Source: Undaria pinnatifida (lineage: Eukaryota > Sar > Phaeophyceae > Laminariales > Alariaceae). Taken from it: DNA of 64,000 nt. Shown one piece after another: positions 40,677 to 52,046 of the stretch (the stretch's first letter is position 1; each line of letters begins with the position of its first letter). The translations under genes were made by a program, and so were the position numbers. The notes beneath the pieces were generated by a model. The model was not told the DNA's origin. It was given only the letters and a program-made list of their open reading frames with translations, and did no database searches. The DNA is taken from positions 2,887,061-2,951,060 of the forward strand of contig JABAKD010000024.1 of the NCBI GenBank assembly GCA_012845835.1. The letters run 5' to 3'.

Positions 40677-40771
40677 CACGTGCTGCGGTAAAGATGCACT
40701 GAAAAAAAAAAGAAACAAAAGGCCAGGCCACGGTAGGGGAGCCCTTTTTTTTCAGTGGCTCGGAGTCGCTC

Positions 40772-41347
40772 GGACGCATGCCACGATAGAGGTAGATCAC
40801 TTTTTTCGTCTGAAACGGTTTCCTGAATGACGGGGCTCCCTTAACCCAAGATCGTCGGAAATTGTATTAAGGTATACCTCTTTTTGGCGAAAATGGTTTC
40901 CGAAGGACGGGGCTCCCTTAACCCAAGATCGTCGGAAATTGTATTAAGGTATATGTCTTTTTGGCGAAAATGGTTTCCGAAGGACGAGGCTCCCTAAACC
41001 CAAGATCGTCGAAAATTGTATCAAGGGTATACCTCTTTTTGGCGATTTTTTTTTCCGAAGGACGGGGCTCCCGTAACCCAAGATCGTCGGAAATTGTATT
41101 AAGGTATACCTCTTTATGGCGAAAATGTTTTCCGAAGGACGGGGCTCCCTTATTCCAAGATCGTCGGAAATTTGGTCGTTTTTTTGTTTTGCCTTGCTGA
41201 TGATTCTCGTCGTGTACCTATAGGCCAGATGGGATTTTTTTGCCGTCCGGTCTCTTTCAGCAGTTTTTTTTTTTCCTCCAAAACGTTTTTTGGAAGAGGT
41301 CTTAAGCTCCCAAAGTTGAGAAACCTCTATATATCGTAGCACGCGTC
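40772..41347 (-). mobile_element. Family A MITE with five modules
   Basis: Ends GACGCATGCCACGATAGAGG and ATCGTAGCACGCGTC. Five tandem modules in which family GACGGGGCTCC reads GGACGGGGCTCCC. Confidence 0.75.
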
Positions 41348-41523
41348 CTTGCGCGAGTGACTCCCCTGTTCCTTGGGTTTCTCGGTGCTGTCCTAAGTTT
41401 TCGGTGTAAATTCCCCAAGTGAGACGGTTAGCTACGCTGCGCGAAACAAACGGCTTGAGGTGTTTTTTGTCAGTGAGATATGGAGTCACTCGTGCGAGTG
41501 GTGAACGAAATATCAACACTAGA

Positions 41524-42305
41524 CGCGTGCTATGATAGAGGTATACCTCTTTCTGGCGAAAACGTTTTCTGAATGACGGGGGGTCCTCATCCCAAAATCG
41601 TCGGAAATTGTATTAAGGTATACCTCTTTTTGGCGAAAACGATTTCTGAATGACTTTCCTTAAGCCAAAATAGTCGGAAATTGTATCAAGGTATACCTTT
41701 TTTTGGCTATTTTTCTTTCTGAATCACGGGGTTTCATGACCTAAAATCGTCGGAAATTGTATTAAGGTATACCTCTTTCTGGCGATTTTTTTTTCTGAAT
41801 GACGGGGCTCCTTAACCCAAAACCGACGGAGAAGTGGCCACTTTTTTGGCATGATTCTCGTTGTGAGATCCTAGAGACCATGAGGTTTTTTCCTCCGGTA
41901 GCAGTTTTGCTTTTTCTCCAAAACGGTTTTTTGGAAGAGGTCTTAAGACCAAGGCTACGGTAGGGAGGATGCTATGATATACTCCCGTTTTTCACTAGTG
42001 TATTTTTGAGCCAGCCGCACGTGCGACTCTGAGCCTCACCGACGAAACGACTTTACACGATATACTTGGCGCAGAGTGGCTCAACTATTGCATTGCGGAT
42101 TCATGTAGCGAAATTAAAAAAAACAAAACAAACGAAAAAAAAACAAGCTTAAGACCGCAAATGAGCAGGGGGGCTGTCACTCGCGCGAGTGACTCCGGGC
42201 CACTGCAAAAAAAAGTCCCTTGAAACGGGACTCACCCTCCTATCTTAACGTTGATCTTAAGCTCCCAAAACTGAGGAATCTCAGAAAAAAAGTGGTGCAC
42301 GTTCT
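41524..42305. mobile_element. Family A MITE split by a family B MITE
   Basis: 41524-41947 is an inverse A element with five modules; its missing left part resumes at 42255-42305 (TCTTAAGCTCCCAAAACTGA ... GTGGTGCACG). Between them is a B element (41948-42254). TCTTAAG occurs on both sides of the insertion (41941-41947, 42255-42261), extended to 8 bp with one mismatch: a target duplication. Confidence 0.8.
41948..42254 (+). mobile_element. Family B MITE nested in family A
   Basis: Left end ACCAAGGCTACGGTAGGG; inner TTGCGGATTCATGTAGCG and TCACTCGCGCGAGTGACTC palindrome. Its right end is degraded. The 7-8 bp duplication suggests a hAT-type transposase. Confidence 0.75.
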
Positions 42306-42356
42306 ACCGGATGGAAATGGGAGTACCCCCCCCCCTACCGTGCCTTGGTCTTAATC

Positions 42357-42625
42357 AAAGACTCATCTCTCTATACTGCGGTAGGGGTTGCAGTTGTTGG
42401 ATTAACTAATAATGTACCTGTCCGATTGAGCCCCTCCTCGAGTGAGAGGAACTTACCGGTTAGACATTAGCCAAGTAATTTCACGGGTATACTAATTTGT
42501 TTGAGGACTAAAAGGCATGGACAACGAAGCGTGCGGTCGGGTTGCACGAAACGAACGAACGCCTTCGAAGCCGTTTCTCCGGGGTGAGACATTGAGCCTC
42601 CTCATGTTTACGTACGAGCTCCGCA
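42357..42625 (-). mobile_element. Family E fragment
   Basis: GACTCATCTCTCTATACTGC, GAGGAACTTACCGGTTAG and CGAACGCCTTCGAAGC mark a worn inverse copy. It is followed by a family B fragment (42650-42830) and a family A right-end fragment (42895-42987). Confidence 0.5.
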
Positions 42626-43058
42626 ACTTTCTGCCTCGCCCCGCGTCATAGGCTTTAGTGCTGATTTCACTTTTCGATACGAACCCCCCAACAGGAACAA
42701 AAGTTAGCTGAATAGTTAGCTGCGCTGCGCCAAAACATTTTGCCATAACGCGATGTTTGTCAGCGAGGTACAGAGCCACTCGTGCGAGTATGATATGATC
42801 CCTCACACCCGGCAGCGAAGAAAGAGGTACCCCCCCCCCACCTAACCCATGGCCGGGGTGTACCAAAAAAAATCGGAAATTCAAAACAAAAAAGATGTCT
42901 TTTTTCCGACGATTTTTGGGTTAAGGAGCCCCGTTATACAGAAAACGGTTTAGCCAAAAAGTGCTACCTGTATCGCAGCACGCGTGGTCGTTTACCCTTT
43001 GATTTTCCCTCTCTCGGGTGTCAAGTTTATGAAGCGTAAACGCAAACAGCCTACTCAC

Positions 43059-43200
43059 TTGAAGCTCTTGAAGCACCCTTGTCCACAGGAATTTTGAAGC
43101 TCTTTAATTGAAGCAGGTCGGACACCAAAGTATATCATTCCCCAATCGAGCGGTGGCCGGAGCGGGCATCGCCACTCTTTCCCTCTCAAGCCCCCAAAGG
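43059..43200 (-). CDS. Possible exon with a CGxxC motif, unidentified
   Basis: The minus strand is open and ends at a good donor (TTCAA|GTGAGT). It reads WRCPLRPPLDWGMIYFGV, then RPASIKELQNSCGQGCFKSF. The C-G-x-G-C-x-x-x-F pattern resembles cysteine motifs near the start of some transposon-derived proteins, but I cannot name a family. The left side (43300-43720) is a C-rich low-complexity tract on the plus strand. Confidence 0.25.
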
Positions 43201-43369
43201 GGTCAGCACGTGCCAGATACACATCTCGGGCTCTTCGCGCCCGCATTTCCCAACAACACCGGACGCCCCACACGAAGCACACATTCGACAACGAAGATAA
43301 CAGCACTCACACGCCCAAACATTGAAAAAACAAGACAAGAAAACAGCACACCTCGAACTCCTTTTTAAC

Positions 43370-43720
43370 ACAATCCTATCCTACTCCCTTCACCCCAAAT
43401 CCCTTCGAATATGCCTCCCACAACTCCTCGAGCTTCCTCCCACAGCATCCCCGCGTGCGGCCCCGCGCGCAACGTTTCGAACCCCCCCACGAGCTCCGTT
43501 GATTTCCCTGCCACAACAGCGCCCCTCGAACCCCCTCCCACACCAATTGAACACCCCCCCCCCCCCCGCAACTCACCCCCCGATCTTCCCCAACCAACTA
43601 CTCCCCCGCGCACAGGCCCGCGCGCAGTCCCCGCGCACACTGCTTCGAAGCCCCGCCCAGACTTTTTCTAGCTCCCTAGCACAACACGCACACCCCCCCC
43701 CCCGCCCACCAATACTCTGA
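43370..43720. repeat. C-rich low-complexity tract
   Basis: Pyrimidine-biased sequence with CCC runs and repeated CCCGCGCGCA and CGAACCCC. Open frames here are proline-rich and have no recognisable protein features. Confidence 0.5.
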
Positions 43721-44091
43721 ATCCCTTTCAACATCAATTGAACTCCCTCCAGCCATAACAAAAAACCCCGCTCACAACGCCAGCCAGAAATGCTGTGAGC
43801 AGAAAAATGTTCCCCCCTATCGTAGCACGGTCGAAAAAATCGAACACCACGGGGTATTTCCTAATAAATACCCCGCACAAGGTTATTTTCTTCTCCGATC
43901 CGCCAAACTCCAGATATTTCGCACATTCTTCTCCTACTTTTTATTTTTTCTCTCTCTCTCTTTTTATCGGAACTTATTCAAAAACACATTCGCTCCGAAC
44001 GAAAACTTTCCGGTCTTATTTTTTAGGGGAAAAAAACAAGACCGACCGTCATCATGCACGGCCAATTTCACATATTTTTTTTTTGTGGCGC

Positions 44092-44434
44092 GCGTTGCGA
44101 TAGAGGTGTATCTGAGGTCCCTCACTTTGGGTTATGTAAACCCCTTCACAGCCCCATAACGCCTCTACACTAATTCCAAGTAATTTTGTCCCCAAAACGG
44201 GTTTCCAATTTGCAAAGGCGCTAAGACCTCTCCCAAGACCTGATATTTTTTATTTTTTTGAAGAAAAATACAAAAAAACTGCTTTGATCCCGGATGAAAA
44301 AAATCCCATGGCCTAGGCACACAACGAAAGTTATGCAGTGGAAATGACCTGTTTACGACGATTTTGGGTCAAGCAGCCCCGACAAGATTCAAAAACCATT
44401 TCAGACGAAAACTGCTACCTCGGCCACAGCATGC
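44092..44434 (+). mobile_element. Family A MITE carrying a nested family C
   Basis: Left GCGCGCGTTGCGATAGAGG, right GCTACCTCGGCCACAGCATG. At 44140-44221 a family C element interrupts the A sequence exactly where A consensus reads GAGCTTAAGACC, i.e. at TTAA. Confidence 0.75.
44140..44221 (+). mobile_element. Family C (piggyBac-like MITE)
   Basis: About 82 bp: ACCCCTTCACAGCCCC at one end and TTTGCAAAGGCG at the other, with TTAA-derived flanks (GTAAA, CTAAG). Inner AATTCCAAGTAATTTTGTCC is diagnostic. Too short to code. Confidence 0.75.
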
Positions 44435-44689
44435 GAGTTCCCCTGCGGCGGGTGTGCTTGACATGACATCCCGGGGAAGGGTGTCGCAAGTTGAACAGGG
44501 AGGCCGCAGGCGTTCCTATGAGCTAAATACACAAGGTATACCATAAAAAAAAAAAACTGTTGAGAAAAAGCTTAGGGGAGACAATTAGCCACGGTGCAAG
44601 CATCCGGGCGAGTAAGACCGACTAATGTCCGTAAATATAAGCAACATTTCATCTCAATATTACTGCCCAAAGGTTGCTCACATTCCAGG

Positions 44690-45805
44690 ACAGAGTTTCT
44701 ATACACCTACGGTAGTTAACAGCATCGTGATTCCCGGTTGTGGGTCCTTGTGCACGTCGCGGTGCTCGGTTGTGGACGTCGCGACGCTCGGCGGTGGTCT
44801 CTGGGGCGCATCGTGATGCTCGACAATGGGTCCAAGTGCCGCGTCGCGATACCCGGCTACGACACATTTTGGCACGTCGCGATATACGGCTAAGGCCCCT
44901 TTTGCCACGTCAAGATGGCTGGCTATGGTCCCATGTGCCGCATCGTGATGGCCCGCTACGGTGCCTCTTGCTACATCGCGATTCTCGGCTATGCTCCCTT
45001 ATGCGCATCGCGACGGTCGGCTTAAGCTCCTTGTGGACATGTGACGCTTGGCTCTATCGCGATGGTCGGGTATGGTTCCCGGCGCCACACTGCGATGCTT
45101 GGCTATGATCCCTTCTGCACACCGTGGTGCTGGGCCATGTTTCCTTGCACACATCGCAAAGCTCGGCTACATCACGATGTTTGACCAAAATCCCTTCTGA
45201 ATATGAAATGCTGGGCTATGACCCCCAGTGCAAATCACAATAAATCTGGACTATGGCTGCTTGCTCTCAACGCGATGCTGGGCTATGGATATCGCGAAGC
45301 TACACCGTCCACCCCACTACATCGTGACGCTCGGCTATAGCACATCTTGCCATATTGTGATTATCGGCTACAGTCCCTTGGGGTGCATGGAGAAGCTCGG
45401 CTTATCGCGACGCTCGGCTATGGTCCCTCTTGCCAGGCCACCCTCGCGACGGTCGGCTATGGTACCTCTTGCCAGACCACGATGCTCGACTATGAGCCCT
45501 CTTGCACATTGCCATGGTTCGCAGCTACGACCCCTTGGGCACACGAAACTCGGCTATATCGCGATGCTCGGCTGTGAGATCCCTGGGGCACATCGCGATG
45601 CTGAGCTATGATCCCTAGTGCAAACCGCAACACTGGACTAATGGTTGCTTGCATCCATCACGATGCTGGGCTATGGGGATCTCGATGCGCGGCTATATGT
45701 TCCCTTGTGCTACAGAGCGATGGCCGGCTACGATATCCTGCGCCACATTGTGACGCTCGGCTTACGGCGTCCTGTGCACACCGCGTTGCAAAAAAACTAC
45801 GGTGA
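44690..45805 (+). repeat. Degenerate satellite with CATCGCGATGCTCGGCTA unit
   Basis: About 1.1 kb of roughly 35-45 bp units, each with a CATCGCGATG palindrome (or close variant), GCTCGGCTA and TGGTCCCTTGTGCAC. Unit length varies, so all frames open through it are accidental. Confidence 0.75.
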
Positions 45806-46440
45806 GGTTACGGAAATAGAGCTAAGAAATTCTAAGAAGAAACAGGAAAGCTAACTTAACGTTGGGTTTCTTATTCGAGCAAGGGTGCGTTCTACATTAA
45901 ATTCGGTACAACGGCTCAAGAATGTCTTGTTTTCCTGCAAATCTCAGCTAGGCTTTTTGTATCACCGTGTTTCTCATTAGGTTTCCCGCACTGCAGGCGA
46001 TGGCACCGCGAACGGTTCCCAGAACGACGTTCTATCGCTCTAAAACGCCTCCGCCCAAGCCGTTTTCCATGCTACAGTAGGGGAAGCATCTGAGACTCCC
46101 CCATTTTGACGAGCGTTATACTTCACCGAAAAACTGTCTTTTTTAGAACATACGTGCAGTGATGTACCCGGTTTAAGACCACCCCGTGACAAGCCAACTT
46201 AGGTGGTCTTGTCTCTACGATGGTCATCTATTTTCTACTGCAAAAATCATTCCATACTATTTCCAAGTAGTTTCTTCTTCGTGACAAGCCGATTTACTTG
46301 GTCTTACCTCTACTACGGTCTTAAATCGTATGGTCTCAAAATGGGTACACCACTGTATGCTTAATCAGATGAACAACCCGATGGCGTAGGTGCAGAACGA
46401 ATATATACAGTAAAACACATATATTCCGACGATATGGGTA
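45806..46440. other. Intergenic stretch, nothing recognised
   Basis: Only a weak family C-like trace (46250-46275, TATTTCCAAGTAGTTTC) and repeated GTGACAAGCC / TGGTCTT words near 46180-46320. Confidence 0.4.
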
Positions 46441-46496
46441 GTTCCTGAGCTGAGGAGTCGCCCCGTCGGTCAGAAATACTGTCGCTAAAACGTGCT

Positions 46497-47530
46497 ACGA
46501 GTACCCTTATCGTTACACGCCTCTGTACATACGTGAACTCCTTTTGAACTAGTTGAGGAGTTCCATCGGTCAGAATCGTTTCAGCCAAAACGTGCTATCT
46601 CGATCGTAGCACGCCTCCATACAGATACCAACCCCTTCAGAACTGCACCCATGTTCCTCGGTTGAGGTGCCCAGGCAGTCAGAAACAAAGGGCCAAAAAG
46701 TGGCACCCCTATGGTAGCACGCCTCCATACATGTACCAACCCCTTTGGAACTGCACCCGTGTTCCTCAGTTGAGGAGCCCAGTCGGCCAGAAAATTTCGG
46801 ACAAAACGTACTACCTCGATCGTAGCACGCCTCCATACAGATATCAACCCCCTCAGAACTGCACCCGTGTTAACCTCGGTTGAAGAGCCCCGTCAGCCGG
46901 AAAAAATGGCCATAAAGGGCTACCTCGATCGTGCCACGCCTCCACACTGATATGAACCCCGTTAGAACCGCACCCATGTTACTCGGATGGGGAGCCCAGT
47001 CAACAAGAAACGTTGTGACAAAAACGCGCTACCTCGACGGTAGCACGCCTCCCTACATGTATGAAACCCTTTAGGACTGCACGTACGTTTTTCGGTGGAG
47101 GAGCCCCGCCAGTCAGAATTTGTTTGGCCAAAACGTTCCACCTCAATCGCAGCACGCCTCCATACAGATAATATCCCCTTTAGAACTGCACCCAGGTTAA
47201 GGAGCCCAGCCAGCCAGATTTTTTTCGCTTAACAGTGCTACATCCCATTCGTAGCACGTCTCCATACATATATCAGCCCCTTTAGGACTGCATCTGTGTT
47301 CCTCCCAAAAGGGAAAAAATGGTACCTGGTATACCCTTTGGTTCCTCCGTTGAGGAGCCCCACCAGTCAGAATTTGTTTGGCCAAAACGTTCCACCCCGA
47401 TCGCAGCATGTCTCCATACAGATACTATCCCCTTTAGAACTGCACCCATGTTAAGGAGCCGGTCAGCCATATTTTTTTGGCCTCAAAACACACACACATC
47501 GTGTACCCTCCACCATAGCATGTGTCGTGT
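46497..47530 (+). repeat. About 108-bp satellite related to the family A end
   Basis: About nine units in tandem, each ending CGTAGCACGCCTCCATACA, with spacing 102-110 bp for most units. Each unit also holds GGAGCCC, GTCAGCC/GTCAG and AAAACGTGCTACCTCGATCG, the last 50 bp of family A. A longer unit (about 147 bp) near 47300 contains an insertion. Confidence 0.8.
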
Positions 47531-48108
47531 GCCATCAAGCGACATGGAATCTTTCTGTTTGGATGAGGACAGCACCCACGTCTATTTGTTTTTGGGGGGG
47601 GTCCTACTTGGATTTAGTCAGGGACAACCCTTTCCGTCGAAGAAGGGCTAAAGAGAAGGGCTAAACAACTGGCAAACTGCCGAAATTGCCGAGGGATGAT
47701 ATTGCCAGAACTAAAAGGGCTCAACAACCGGCGTGGGACAAGGCCGCCGCCCCCGTACGATGCTGACTCTGCCGTAGCTTTCGTACAGCTGTGCTGTACC
47801 CGGAGTTAACCAGCACCTGCAGCGGCACGTCTTGCCATGTATACGTAATCACCACCAACACCAACACCGACACCACCACCACCGCTACCACCGCCAATAC
47901 CTCCACTACTACCATCACCAACAACAGCAACTACAGAAACTATGAGGGCTGGAACCAGGGAAAACAAGCGTTCTTGAAAAAAAAAAAAAACGCGCTTCGT
48001 GCGGTGAATACCGCAGCCTACCAAAATAACTAAAACTAAGCTTCCTTTCTTCGGCAACGGTTTAAGAGCAGCCACGAAGTCGACACGAAACATCACGATC
48101 ATATTCGC

Positions 48109-48231
48109 TCAGTGCCCGAAGCGAGCGAAGTAGTACGCGAAGGTGGGCTTGATGACGTCATTGATGTTTGTGATCTGCCACTCCAGAGTGGTGCCTTCGC
48201 CGATGTTGCTCTGGAAGGTTACGAAGTGAAC
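48109..48231 (-). CDS. Terminal exon of a Tim44/MRPL45-like gene
   Basis: 40 codons and a stop on the minus strand. Acceptor TTTCAG|GTTCAC, phase 0. It reads VHFVTFQSNIGEGTTLEWQI, then TNINDVIKPTFAYYFARFGH. Joined to 50227-50376 it gives GEVLHRAEARGPK followed by VHFVTF. That two-strand hairpin with a terminal W-x-I-x-x-I resembles the NTF2-like fold of Tim44 and mitoribosomal MRPL45, which act at the matrix face of the mitochondrial inner membrane. The resemblance is by pattern only. Confidence 0.6.
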   Translation of the reverse strand, partial: VHFVTFQSNIGEGTTLEWQITNINDVIKPTFAYYFARFGH

Positions 48232-48591
48232 CTGAAAGACAGCGAGCGTCAAAAGAGGCATCGCAGTACTTCGACGTGAGCACATCGCCACGGGAAGCAA
48301 AGCAAGCGACAAAACACACCTCAATAAGCACGTACGTAACCGCGCCGAGTGACCGCGCCGAGAAAAAAACGCCAAACAACTAACGCGAGAAGGAAGCAAG
48401 AAAACGCTTTGGCGAGAAGTGCCGCATAGGTTGTCGATTTAAGAAACTGCACCTACCTCTTGAGTTGGGGACAAGCAACTTGGAATTATATATTGGGATC
48501 ACTTTTGCAAGTAGAAAAATTGTTTAGAAAGCCTAACGTACCAGTCTAAGAAGTAGCTCATTTCATTACCTATTTCTGGCTATATTTTCCA

Positions 48592-48961
48592 GGACTTGTA
48601 CGGGTCATGATCCGGCCCGTGGGTCAGGGTCACGAGGCTTTCAAAAACTCGCGGGGCGAGTCGGATGCGGTCAAGAAATAACCGAAAATTCATGGATCGG
48701 GTCGGGTCGGGTCACGAGGACATCAAATATCACGGGTCGCGTCAGGTCTGATCAATCATGATCCGGCTCGTGGGTCGGGTCACGACGCTTGCAAAACCTC
48801 GCGGGTCGAGTCGGGTCGGGTCAAGGGATGACCGAAATTTCATGGTTCGGGTCGGGTCGGGTCAGGTCGGGTCACGAGGTTATCAAACTTCACGGGTCGG
48901 GTCAGTTCACCTTGCTCTGATCCTACCCGTGAGAAGCGATCCGATTGGTGAAAAGCCCTGA
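48592..48961 (+). mobile_element. Short GGGTC-rich hAT-like element
   Basis: CAGGACTTGTACGGGTCATG at the left, TTGGTGAAAAGCCCTG at the right, GGGTC arrays between. No clear target duplication. It lies within the intron between the two Tim44-like exons. Confidence 0.65.
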
Positions 48962-49118
48962 ACCATTGCGACCTACCCCACCCAATGCCACTTCTCCAAT
49001 CTTGTGTATATCACTCGCTCGCCTACTCTCTGATTTCTAAACTCTTAAGCCGTTGCCTGAAACCTTATATATTCGACTTCGCCTAGCTTCGACTAAAATG
49101 GCTAGAAAGCGTACTTGG

Positions 49119-49186
49119 CTCTTAACGCCTGTACAATTGGAAACCCGTTTTTTGGGGGAAATTACTTAGAATTAGTATTGGAAGGG
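49119..49186 (-). mobile_element. Family C fragment
   Basis: TTAACGCCTGTACAATTGG and AAACCCGTTTTTTGGGGG with ACTTAGAATTAGTATTGG; the far end is lost. Confidence 0.6.
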
Positions 49187-49507
49187 GTTGCCTAGTATTG
49201 ATAACGCCAACTTCAACTCCGACCGTCTGGAAAAGTGCTGATGGGTTGCACGATAGAGGTGGAGGTAAACTCTTTGGCCAAAACCAGTTTCTGAGTGCCA
49301 TTCTGGTTGTGCAAAACTGATTGTTTCTGATTGCTCTGTCACAGCATTCTGTCACGGCCATACAGCGATTATTGTTTCGGTTTTTATAGTAGCAATGGTG
49401 TGACAATCACCAAGACCACGGGTGGTTTGTTCATCGCGTTGCACTTTCAGTTTGCTATTTATTTATTTATTTAATTTATTTTTCGGCGGGGTATTGCTAT
49501 TATTTCT

Positions 49508-49515
49508 GCTGCTGC

Positions 49516-49570
<55 letters not shown>

Positions 49571-49720
49571 GCTGTTCTCACTTTAACTCGCAAAATCAAG
49601 CCCGTGGTCACAGGACAGGCTCTAGTCACTCTGGAGTGGAAGAATACTCGAGGGAAAAAAAATAAGCAAACCAAAGGTGGTACACGCATATATCAAGCTG
49701 AAGCAATTCATCCCTCCGCT
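49508..49720 (-). mobile_element. SINE-like repeat I, inverse
   Basis: A TTG array (49508-49572) is followed by the complement of the repeat I body (CACTTTAACTCGCAAAATC, CCGTGGTCACAGGACAGG, GTCACTCTGGAGTGGAAG). Confidence 0.55.
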
Positions 49721-50226
49721 AGAAAAACTATAAAAAAGCGAAATCGGGAGTCAGCCTACGACGTGCCAGGCCCATACTGGTGCATACGTCTCAATACTCG
49801 CGTCTGAAAACAGACTACACACCGCACGCCATCCAGAGAAGACCACCACGTATATGTAACACGCGGTTACCTATCACTACGCATACGGACGGCAGACTCA
49901 AGACAACTGAAAAAAAAAGAAGAAAAAAAAGAACAAAATAGAGCTACTCAAGTGAACACCCTCAGAATAAAAAAGGTAAGACACGTCGACCGTATCATGG
50001 GTCGGCTCACAATAATGGGTGTTGTTTGCTGCACAGGCACAGCACCAACCATTTCCTAAAAACTGAATCAGCTTGTGCCACCATGGACGGAAATATAAGG
50101 GCCCATGCGGAAAACATATCAACACCCACAATGGTCCCTATATTTACGTTCGGAGTGATGCACAGTTCTGTAAAACAATTAGGTGAAACCCTCGAATAAC
50201 GTCTGCTTTACGCCTTTCGTCCAAAC

Positions 50227-50376
50227 CTTCGGTCCCCGCGCCTCCGCCCTGTGCAGGACCTCCCCCGCCTCATTCTCTAGTACAAACTCCTCCTCGCATG
50301 TCAATTCCACCTCTGCGATGACTCTCTTCGGCGCCCGCCCCTCAAGCTCGTTAATCACAGTGCCTTCAGGACCCAG
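50227..50376 (-). CDS. Exon of the Tim44/MRPL45-like gene
   Basis: 50 codons, phase 0 to 0. Acceptor TTCTTAG|CTGGGT is preceded on the minus strand by a run of about 18 or more cytosines. The donor CCGAAG|GTTTGG is weak; the frame stays open 13 codons further. It reads LGPEGTVINELEGRAPKRVI, then AEVELTCEEEFVLENEAGEV. The alternating beta pattern with N-E-x-G-E-V fits the strands of an NTF2-like fold. The downstream partner is 48109-48231. Confidence 0.6.
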
Positions 50377-52046
50377 CTAAGAAGAATGGGGAGGGGGGGG
50401 GGGGGGGGGGGGCGTACTCGTTTGAGGCTTGCCTAACAGGCTTGGTTCACGATAAAAGTGCCAAATTTCGAGCCCGGCGAACCCTGCATTCAATTTCAAC
50501 CCGAACGCCACATGGTTGGTGTCATTCCGACCGCTAAGAACAGGAGGCGCTTATATTTCAAAAACATTAATTTGGGTATAAAACTCATGTATACATACCC
50601 AAGAACATGGAATTTTTTTCTTTCAGTCGAAGTCGGATTTTCACGATTTTAACTGTATGGCCCCAAAGCATCGGCCAATTAATTACAAACCAACTTTTGT
50701 TTGTCAAACCCAACCGGCGCCAAGCACCTGAAGGCATGGTCGTAGGATGTTTGGCACATTATATTCGAATATCTGACAAAGTTGTATCGAGATAAAGTAA
50801 AACGTTACGCTCAAAATCAGTTTTATACTGAAAACAATAAATTTGAAGCCTACAACGTATGCCATAATTTTACACCATTTTTTCAGTCCAAATGTCCACA
50901 CCGTTTCGTGAAGTAAATCCTGAAACTTCGCGCACATGTGCTATTCATATGTGCCCTTGCCAAAACTCGGAATGCTGGGGAGTTTCGTTTTTTTATTCGT
51001 GATCATTTTGTATACCTGTTACCCTATAAGGCCGAAAAATCTCCCCCCCAAAATAAATAACTTTACTGACCAAATTTCTGACGAAAAAAAGAAGAAAAAA
51101 AAAAGTTGGTCTATTTTTCGCCGAGGGTTAATAGAATACGTGTGCAAAATTTCAGAGTCTAACTCGGAAAACGGCGTGGATATTGGCCGAGCTAAAAAAT
51201 TGGCACTTTTAACGTGAACCAGGCTGTGATAATTTGACCATTGACCACGCATCCCTTTCGAGACGGAGCACGGGAGGGGAGAGGGGACAAACATAGGAGA
51301 GGAGGGGGGGGGAGGTACTCGTGTCTGCACACACCACGGGCTATAACAATAACATTTTGACGTTTTCGTAAGATCTACACAAGTGGTACTCAGTACCCAA
51401 CATACCCTACATATGTAAACAACCCCCCCCTCCCCCCCCTCCAGCAGGGGACAATTTACCATTCAATTGGTTGAAGTCAAAGCTGGCGCATTTGGAATAG
51501 CCCCAAGAAAATACACAGTCCAATTTCAATGTGCCAAAAAACGACGTACAGTAGCCAGAACAGTAAGCCAGTCCCAATCCAACATGATCGCTCACCATCT
51601 AAACCGTGTAATGACGGCAGTTTAGAGGTTCGACGGACGACAATTTCACAAAAAGTGGCGTGACTGACGCGTCCTAAATACACCTTGACTCATAGGTTTT
51701 AGTGTGGAATGCGTCGGCTGTAAGCCCCTGACCGACGCTATTTTTATGGTGACGGACTGTCATCAGACGTCTTGCTCACCATGCCCATCGTGAGGTGATA
51801 CTTGAGCTCGTCCGCGCTCGCTAGCCCTAAGAAATTTCTACAGAACGTCAAGAAACCGGGAAGAAGCGGGGGGGAGGGGTGAGGAGGAGCAAAAGTCGAC
51901 GGGCCATTCGCATGTTACCGTTTTTGGAACCCATGCATAGAGACAAAAAAAAAACCGACCATGATCGTATCAAGCGTGTAGGAACGACCGAACGCCAGTA
52001 CGAGTGTACGGGTATTGCCATGTTGCAAGCGGGTCGCAAGCTCCAA

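Noticed and set aside
44740-45611. Open frames with RRDTRL / LGYGPSC-type repeats
   Set aside because: They follow a satellite with variable unit length; the frame changes from unit to unit.
46497-47530. CRISPR-like array of regularly spaced repeats
   Set aside because: Units are related over their whole length with no unique spacers, and the context is eukaryotic with no cas genes.
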